From the NCBI GenBank assembly GCA_964540165.1, contig CAZILU010000051.1:1-19630 (forward strand): a stretch of DNA of 19,630 nt, read 5' to 3'. Below are positions 15,108 through 19,630 of this stretch, one piece after another (the first letter of the stretch is position 1; each line of letters starts with the position of its first letter). Below the pieces are notes generated by a model. The model had not been told where the DNA came from, did no database searches, and worked only from the letters and a program-made list of their open reading frames with translations. The stretch is from Mariniphaga sp964540165. Its GTDB lineage: Bacteria; Bacteroidota; Bacteroidia; Bacteroidales; Prolixibacteraceae. The translations under genes and the position numbers were made by a program.

Positions 15108-15683
15108 ATGATACGGGAATTGATTTTAAAAAACCGCAGCTACCGGAGGTTTGACGCCGGGAAAAAGATTGAAGCAGAGCAAATTAAAAAATGGATTGAG
15201 TTAGCCTGTTTCTCTGCCAGTGGCCGCAATATGCAGCCATTAAAATATGCCATCAGTACCGATGAAACCATCAACAAACAGATTTTCCCTCACCTGGGCT
15301 GGGCCGGGTACCTGAAAGAGTGGAGCGGCCCGGAGGAGCATGAGCGCCCCGTAGCCTATATTGCCGTTCTTTTGGATAAATCGTTGGCAGAAAATTACTA
15401 TTGCGACGATGGCATCGCTATGCAGAGCATTTTGCTTGGCGCAGTAGCTGACGGGTTTGGCGGATGCATCATCGGCACGGTCAACCGGTCCAAAGTTGCC
15501 AAAATCCTGAAACTTTCCGAATCGCTAAATGTCTTATGGATCATCGCCTTAGGAAAGCCTGTTGAAACCGTAGTGGTTGAAAAAGCAACGGAGGACAATA
15601 TCAAATACTGGCGCGATGACCAACAGGTTCACCACGTACCCAAACGACCACTGGAGGAGGTGTTAGTCAAATCGTATGAATAA
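15108..15683 (+). CDS. Nitroreductase-family protein (FMN-dependent)
   Basis: A 191-residue nitroreductase-fold protein. The N-terminal FMN phosphate-binding segment is KNRSYRRF (8-15), followed by the usual SASGRNMQPLKYAI (37-50) at the isoalloxazine pocket. The DDGIAMQSILLGAVADGFGGCIIG stretch (residues 104-127) is the dimer helix typical of the family, and IIALGKP (145-151) is the terminal strand. These enzymes reduce nitro, quinone or enone compounds with NAD(P)H; the natural substrate is unknown. It is divergent from the GntR regulator and convergent with proline dehydrogenase, ending 10 bp from it. It seems to be a single-gene unit. Confidence 0.88.
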   Translation: MIRELILKNRSYRRFDAGKKIEAEQIKKWIELACFSASGRNMQPLKYAISTDETINKQIFPHLGWAGYLKEWSGPEEHERPVAYIAVLLDKSLAENYYCDDGIAMQSILLGAVADGFGGCIIGTVNRSKVAKILKLSESLNVLWIIALGKPVETVVVEKATEDNIKYWRDDQQVHHVPKRPLEEVLVKSYE

Positions 15684-15693
15684 AGCCGGAAAG

Positions 15694-16605
15694 CTAACCC
15701 CGGATAACCAGCGCTTTTAAAATGTGCTGCACAATTTTGGGATTCTCCTTTAACCGGCGGGTGCAGTAATTAAACCACTCCTTTCCGAATGGAACATAAA
15801 CCCGCATGCGATGCCCTGAATCAATAATTGATTGGCGAAGTTCGGGCGTTACACCATACAACATCTGAAACTCATAATGCGTTGGTGAAACCTGGTACTT
15901 CTGAATGAGCAGGAGTGCCTGTTCAACTAAATAACGATCGTGCGTAGCTATGCCAACCTTCATCCGCTTTTGAAACATATACTCAAGATGCTGAAGAAAG
16001 TGAAAGCGAACCTCGTCATACCCTTTATATGCCAACTCCTCCGGCTCAACATAAATGCCTTTACACAACCTGAAACTAAGCGGATATGCCTGGCTGCTCA
16101 ACGTACTCAAAGCTTCCAGATCGGCTGCCGTCCTTCGAAGGTAGGACTGAAGCACCAATCCTACGTTTCCCGGAAACTCCCGATGCAGTTTTCGAAAAAG
16201 CGTCAACTCAGGATCGACGCATTGTGAATCCTCCATATCAATCCGGATGAAACGATCTTTCGCTGCTGCCACAAAGACTATCTCCCGAATGGTCTCATAG
16301 CAAACCTCAGGGTCGATCAACAGACCAAACATCGTTGGCTTCAACGAAAAATTTCCCTCGATCTCCTCTTCGGTAAAGCGACGAATAATCTCAAGGTAGT
16401 TATCCTTATGCCATTTTGCTTCATCAAGATTCCGGATAAACTCCCCAAGCAGGTCGACAGTTACCTCCATTTTCTGTTGATTCAGAAGTTTTGATGCAAG
16501 CAATCCATCTTCTATGGTCTCCCCCGCAATGTACCTCTTTGAAAATATCCATACCAGATTTTTTGGCATATGGGGCAGCATGTGTGATACAAGTCCGTTA
16601 AGCAT
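15694..16605 (-). CDS. Proline dehydrogenase, monofunctional
   Basis: A 303-residue FAD-dependent enzyme oxidising L-proline to pyrroline-5-carboxylate at the membrane, feeding electrons to quinone. The beta-barrel core shows VTVDLLGE (48-55), FIRIDMEDS (119-127), RLCKGIYVEPEE (179-190, a variant of the usual RLVKGAY), GIATHD (218-223) and the substrate-binding C-terminal helix YVPFGKEWFNYCTRRLKENP (270-289) with the paired arginines R283-R284. Length fits the short monofunctional form found in Bacillus and Deinococcus. No pyrroline-5-carboxylate dehydrogenase is nearby, so the second step must be encoded elsewhere. It is convergent with nitroreductase and divergent from the OmpH-like gene. 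Confidence 0.93.
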   Translation of the reverse strand: MLNGLVSHMLPHMPKNLVWIFSKRYIAGETIEDGLLASKLLNQQKMEVTVDLLGEFIRNLDEAKWHKDNYLEIIRRFTEEEIEGNFSLKPTMFGLLIDPEVCYETIREIVFVAAAKDRFIRIDMEDSQCVDPELTLFRKLHREFPGNVGLVLQSYLRRTAADLEALSTLSSQAYPLSFRLCKGIYVEPEELAYKGYDEVRFHFLQHLEYMFQKRMKVGIATHDRYLVEQALLLIQKYQVSPTHYEFQMLYGVTPELRQSIIDSGHRMRVYVPFGKEWFNYCTRRLKENPKIVQHILKALVIRG

Positions 16606-16955
16606 TACCTCTTTTTATCGCGTCAGTTATACATCAATTACAGAATAAAAGTAGTATGATTCCCCCTTCGGCGCAATGATGTTTGTCAGCGCAACAACCT
16701 GATTTTATTCAGGTATTTTGAATATCTCCCGGCAACAATTCTGACAAAGGAAAATAATTTCAGATCGAAACATCTTCATTCATACGAAAAAATTATCTTT
16801 GCCTGAACTGTAATTCCGGGGTTTGATTTTTTTTGATAAAAACGGTCATAAAAACAGACCATATCATACGTTTAACAATTAATTTGTAACCCGCCGGTAC
16901 AGTTAGAAAAGATAACTATTAGATTAATAAAGGTATTAACATTAAGTTTATTGGA
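16606..16955. other. 350-bp intergenic region, no gene seen
   Basis: Divergent spacer between proline dehydrogenase and the OmpH-like gene, AT-rich. It holds a perfect hairpin ACCTGA-TTTTAT-TCAGGT (16697-16714) and an exact -7 box TATCTTTG on the plus strand (16794-16801) without a good -33 box. I see no tRNA, no riboswitch that I recognise and no convincing small ORF. Confidence 0.6.
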
Positions 16956-17549
16956 ATGAAACAGTCTTCATTTTATGTTTCGCTAATCGCTCTTATTGCT
17001 GTTATAATTTTGTACATCCTCCATTTCACGGCTCCCGGTGAGTCATCTGCTGTTTCTCAGGAACAGCAATTGGCTGAATCAGCCGGCCAATCATTACGAA
17101 TTGCTTACGTAAAAGCCGATTCGATCATCCTGAACTACAACCTTTCACAAGATTTGCACGATGATTTCACAAAAAAACAGGAGGCTTACAACAGTGAATT
17201 CGGCAATAAACGGCAGTCGTTTGAAAAGGAGGCTGCTGCTTTTCAGGAGAAGTTACAGCGGGGTGGTTTTCTGACTGAACAGAGAGCTATTCAGGAGCGC
17301 GACCGGCTGGTAGGTTTCGAACAGGAGATTGTTCAGCTCGATCAGGAGCTTTCAGGGAAGCTGGCGGAGATGCAAGCTGCCAACAACAAACAGATTCTTG
17401 ATAGTTTGGTTAACTACATAGAGCAACTGAATAAAATCAAAAAATACGACTATATATTCAATGCGGGAGAGATCCTGGTTGGTGACAAAACCCATAATCT
17501 GACTTCAGAAGTATTAAAGGGGCTCAATGAGCGTTATTCCAAAGAATAA
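16956..17549 (+). CDS. OmpH/Skp-like periplasmic chaperone family protein
   Basis: A 197-residue protein with an N-terminal hydrophobic signal or anchor (residues 7-25). The OmpH/Skp start pattern RIAYVKADSIILNY (48-61) follows, then a long charged coiled-coil region (about 65-160) rich in Glu, Gln and Lys, and a C-terminal beta segment KYDYIFNAGEILVG. Skp-type proteins form trimeric jellyfish-shaped holdases that carry unfolded outer-membrane proteins across the periplasm. The canonical skp copy usually lies next to bamA; here there is no bamA, so this is probably a second, divergent paralogue. It precedes the GT2 gene by 81 bp on the same strand; shared transcription is possible but unproven. 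Confidence 0.82.
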   Translation: MKQSSFYVSLIALIAVIILYILHFTAPGESSAVSQEQQLAESAGQSLRIAYVKADSIILNYNLSQDLHDDFTKKQEAYNSEFGNKRQSFEKEAAAFQEKLQRGGFLTEQRAIQERDRLVGFEQEIVQLDQELSGKLAEMQAANNKQILDSLVNYIEQLNKIKKYDYIFNAGEILVGDKTHNLTSEVLKGLNERYSKE

Positions 17550-17630
17550 GGTCATTAAATCCGGAGAACAGAACCCACCCGGCAAGGTAAAACCGGATCA
17601 CCCGGAAAACTGTATTAATAAACATTACAC

Positions 17631-18830
17631 ATGTTTGCTGCCAGGTATATTGAACGTACTCGGGAGTCGTCATTGATTTCCATGCCACCTCATCCAAATC
17701 TGGGAATCATTGTCGTAATTCCCTGCAAAGATGAACCTGATCTGATAAAAACGTTAAACGCACTGGATCAATGCCGGCCTCCCTTACACCATGTCGAAGT
17801 GATCACGGTTATAAATCACTCGGAATCGGCCTCTGACGAGATAAAAATCCAGAATCAAAAAACAAAAAAAGTGTTGGAACCGTGGATTACGAGTTCCGAA
17901 TATAATAAAATCAGGTACCATTCGATTGGTCCGCTGGAGTTGCGAAGCAAGTGGGCGGGGGCAGGCCTGGCGCGCAAAAAGGGTATGGACGAAGCCGTTA
18001 AGCGTTTTCATCAACTTAACAAACCGGACGGCATCATCGTCTCTTTGGATGCAGACACCCTGGTGGATCAGAACTATCTGACAGCCATTGAAAATCACTT
18101 TATAAATCATCCAACCCAGGTAGGGGCTACCATTGCCTTTTCACATCAGCGAGATGGCCTTTCTGAGAAACACCGTCAGGGAATTGATCTCTATGAAGCC
18201 TATATGTACTACTACAAAAATGCCCTGGCTTATACGGGATATCCCTACCCAATGTTCACGATAGGCTCTGCCTTTGCCGTTTTAGCTGATGCCTATGTAA
18301 AAAGGGGAGGCATGAACCGCCGGCAGGCAGGTGAAGATTTCTACTTCCTGCAAAACCTGACCCAACTGGGTGTCGTTGGGGAGATCAACGCAACAACGGT
18401 TTATCCCTCCGCACGAATATCCAACCGTGTTCCCTTTGGAACCGGTCCCCTCCTGAACCGATGGATGCGCGGGGAAGAGGATCTCTCCACTACCTATAAC
18501 TTCTCCGCATTCTTCGATCTGAAATCATTTTTTATGCAGGCAGACCAACTCTATAAAATAGCAGCGGAGGAGTACAAAAAATGGTTGTTGAACCTGCCGC
18601 CTTCGGTAGAAGGATTCCTGCAAACGGATTGTTTTGGGGAAGAGGTGAAAGTGCTGAATGAAAATTGCGCCACACAATCGGCCTTCAAAAAAAGGTTCTT
18701 CCAAAAATTCAATGCCTTTAAAATTCTGAAATTCCTGAACTTTGCACACTCGAATTATTACCAAAAAGCTTCATTGCACGAACAGATGCAGCGGTTATCT
18801 GTTTCAATGAATGAGGCTAATTCCTGCTGA
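17631..18830 (+). CDS. Family 2 glycosyltransferase
   Basis: A 399-residue GT-A-fold glycosyltransferase without obvious membrane helices. The N-terminal nucleotide-binding start is IIVVIPCKDEPDLIKTLNAL (26-45). The metal-binding DxD is D140-A-D142 in SLDADTLV. A catalytic-base region AGEDFYFL (233-240) follows an acceptor-side GSAFAVLADAYVKRGGM stretch (212-228). The 110 or so C-terminal residues, helical and basic, match no domain that I know. The start could be ATG 17631 or ATG 17682 (residue 18, MPPHPNLG), since neither has a Shine-Dalgarno sequence. It is followed 65 bp later by a methyltransferase on the same strand, suggesting a joint glycan or lipid modification. Donor and acceptor are unknown. 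Confidence 0.82.
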   Translation: MFAARYIERTRESSLISMPPHPNLGIIVVIPCKDEPDLIKTLNALDQCRPPLHHVEVITVINHSESASDEIKIQNQKTKKVLEPWITSSEYNKIRYHSIGPLELRSKWAGAGLARKKGMDEAVKRFHQLNKPDGIIVSLDADTLVDQNYLTAIENHFINHPTQVGATIAFSHQRDGLSEKHRQGIDLYEAYMYYYKNALAYTGYPYPMFTIGSAFAVLADAYVKRGGMNRRQAGEDFYFLQNLTQLGVVGEINATTVYPSARISNRVPFGTGPLLNRWMRGEEDLSTTYNFSAFFDLKSFFMQADQLYKIAAEEYKKWLLNLPPSVEGFLQTDCFGEEVKVLNENCATQSAFKKRFFQKFNAFKILKFLNFAHSNYYQKASLHEQMQRLSVSMNEANSC

Positions 18831-18852
18831 ACTGCTAAATAGATTTATTACA

Positions 18853-18872
18853 TAAGGAGGCGATAACCGCCT
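18853..18872 (+). promoter_or_regulatory. Strong Shine-Dalgarno-like sequence overlapping a small hairpin
   Basis: TAAGGAGG (18853-18860) is followed by the inverted repeat AGGCG-ATAAC-CGCCT (18858-18872). It is 35 bases before the methyltransferase ATG, too far for ordinary initiation. The hairpin would pair part of the AGGAGG. No T-run follows, so it is not a standard terminator. Confidence 0.35.
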
Positions 18873-18895
18873 GCAATTCGATAAAATAGCACAAA

Positions 18896-19630
18896 ATGAA
18901 GCATAAGTACCACATAGAAGAGGCACAAAATGAATTCTATCGTTCCATATCAGAATTCTATTCCGAAATATTTCCATTCAATCCGGCACAATTAGACTTT
19001 ATAAAAAGATATGCCGATCCGTTACCCGGGAAAACAGTTCTTGATATCGGATGTGCAACGGGAGAGCTCTCTTTTCGCCTGGCCATGAGAGGTGCCGCAG
19101 TAACCGGCATCGACCTGAACGAAGCGTTGATCGCACAGGCACAACAAAGAAATCCCCTGCAAAATCTGCAATTCCAGACCGGTGACATGCTGGAGGTCGC
19201 CCACCATTTCCGGAAAAATCATTTCGATATGACGGTATGTTTTGGAAATACGATGGTGCACCTTCCAACAACCGATCACATGATGCAAATGATGAAAGGG
19301 GTATATCAGACGTTAAAATCGGGGGGAACATTCCTCCTGCAAAACCTCAACTACGACTATATCTATGGAAAAAAAATATCCGAACTACCCCTGATCGAAA
19401 CGGACAACATCCGGTTCATCCGAAGTTACCAGTTCACTCAAAACAGTCCGGTTATCCGCTTTCAGACTCAACTCATCCTGAAAAAAAGCAATGAGTCAAT
19501 CGTAAATGGCACATCGCTCTATGCACTGCAGAGTGAGACGCTGACAGGTCTGCTTCACCAGGCTGGATTTACCGAAGTAGAGCTATTTTCAAACTTCATG
19601 GGAGCCCCTTTTGGAGGAGAACATATTCCG
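18896..19630 (+). CDS. Class I SAM-dependent methyltransferase (cut by right edge)
   Basis: An open frame from ATG 18896 runs through the last base of the window, giving 245 codons without a stop. It shows the Rossmann-like methyltransferase motif I, VLDIGCATGELSF (48-60), and the acidic end of strand two, TGIDLNEALI (70-79, D73). A GDML motif follows, then DMTVCFGNTMVHL (motif IV region) and a later LKSGGTFLLQNLNYD (motif VI region). This is a small-molecule type methyltransferase; the acceptor is not shown. The protein begins with a polar helix (HIEEAQNEFYRSISEFYSEIF), usual for this group. It lies 65 bp after the GT2 gene, so the two probably act on one product. Only the C-terminal end is missing. 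Confidence 0.85.
   Translation, partial: MKHKYHIEEAQNEFYRSISEFYSEIFPFNPAQLDFIKRYADPLPGKTVLDIGCATGELSFRLAMRGAAVTGIDLNEALIAQAQQRNPLQNLQFQTGDMLEVAHHFRKNHFDMTVCFGNTMVHLPTTDHMMQMMKGVYQTLKSGGTFLLQNLNYDYIYGKKISELPLIETDNIRFIRSYQFTQNSPVIRFQTQLILKKSNESIVNGTSLYALQSETLTGLLHQAGFTEVELFSNFMGAPFGGEHIP

Noticed and set aside
16697..16714. Hairpin ACCTGA/TCAGGT as a terminator
   Set aside because: It lies between two divergent genes, so no transcript would end there; the stem is short and only four T follow. Kept as a note in the intergenic entry.
17565..17573. AGAACAGAA resembling the GntR operator half-site before the GT2 gene
   Set aside because: Only a 9-bp half-site without a second arm or a nearby promoter match, in a region unrelated to xylose; chance is the simplest explanation.
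1..19630. Mobile elements, CRISPR arrays, tRNA or rRNA genes
   Set aside because: No transposase or integrase, no regularly spaced repeats and no recognisable RNA gene were seen on either strand.

Overview
The window looks like a chromosomal piece of a Bacteroidota genome, probably of the Marinilabiliales/Bacteroidales type, although the exact lineage cannot be fixed from sequence alone. Reasons: several upstream regions carry the Bacteroidota promoter pattern (TTTG/TTG about 19-21 bp before TAnnTTTG), Shine-Dalgarno sequences are mostly absent, and the protein families are typical of the phylum. A run of exactly 100 N (5465-5564) shows that this is a scaffolded draft assembly. No mobile element, tRNA, rRNA or CRISPR array is visible.

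Layout. (1) 1-3366: the start of a lipoprotein gene leaving the left edge; a CPBP-type membrane protein whose catalytic glutamates are replaced by glutamines; a minus-strand pair of a condensation-type acyltransferase (HxxxDG) and a zinc-ribbon membrane protein; and a cold-shock protein with a clear terminator. (2) 3466-7179: a tight plus-strand cassette of a PL14-like polysaccharide lyase lipoprotein, an AlgI-like MBOAT O-acyltransferase (interrupted by the gap), an SGNH-type AlgJ/AlgX/DltD-like partner and a DUF202 membrane protein. Spacings are 3 bp, 3 bp and a 17-bp overlap. It looks like an exopolysaccharide O-acetylation and trimming unit without its own synthase. (3) 7253-15002: a minus-strand xylose locus. 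In transcription order it holds a GntR-family regulator with a sugar-binding-like C-terminal domain, xylulokinase, a twin-arginine-signal Gfo/Idh/MocA oxidoreductase, a twin-arginine-signal ThuA-like protein, xylose isomerase and a XylE-like xylose:H+ symporter. (4) 15108-19630: a nitroreductase, a monofunctional proline dehydrogenase, and a plus-strand series of OmpH/Skp-like protein, GT2 glycosyltransferase and class I methyltransferase (cut by the right edge).

The strongest new observations are two. First, a perfect 10-bp inverted repeat lies just downstream of the predicted regulator promoter. A 13-bp exact copy of one arm lies at the same place downstream of a near-perfect xylB promoter, giving a testable operator and an autoregulated local circuit. 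Second, two exported proteins of the kind linked to keto-sugar chemistry are inserted inside the xylose catabolic operon, suggesting that this organism feeds the xylose pathway from an oxidised or derivatised xyloside. The PL14-MBOAT-SGNH cassette is a third candidate system.
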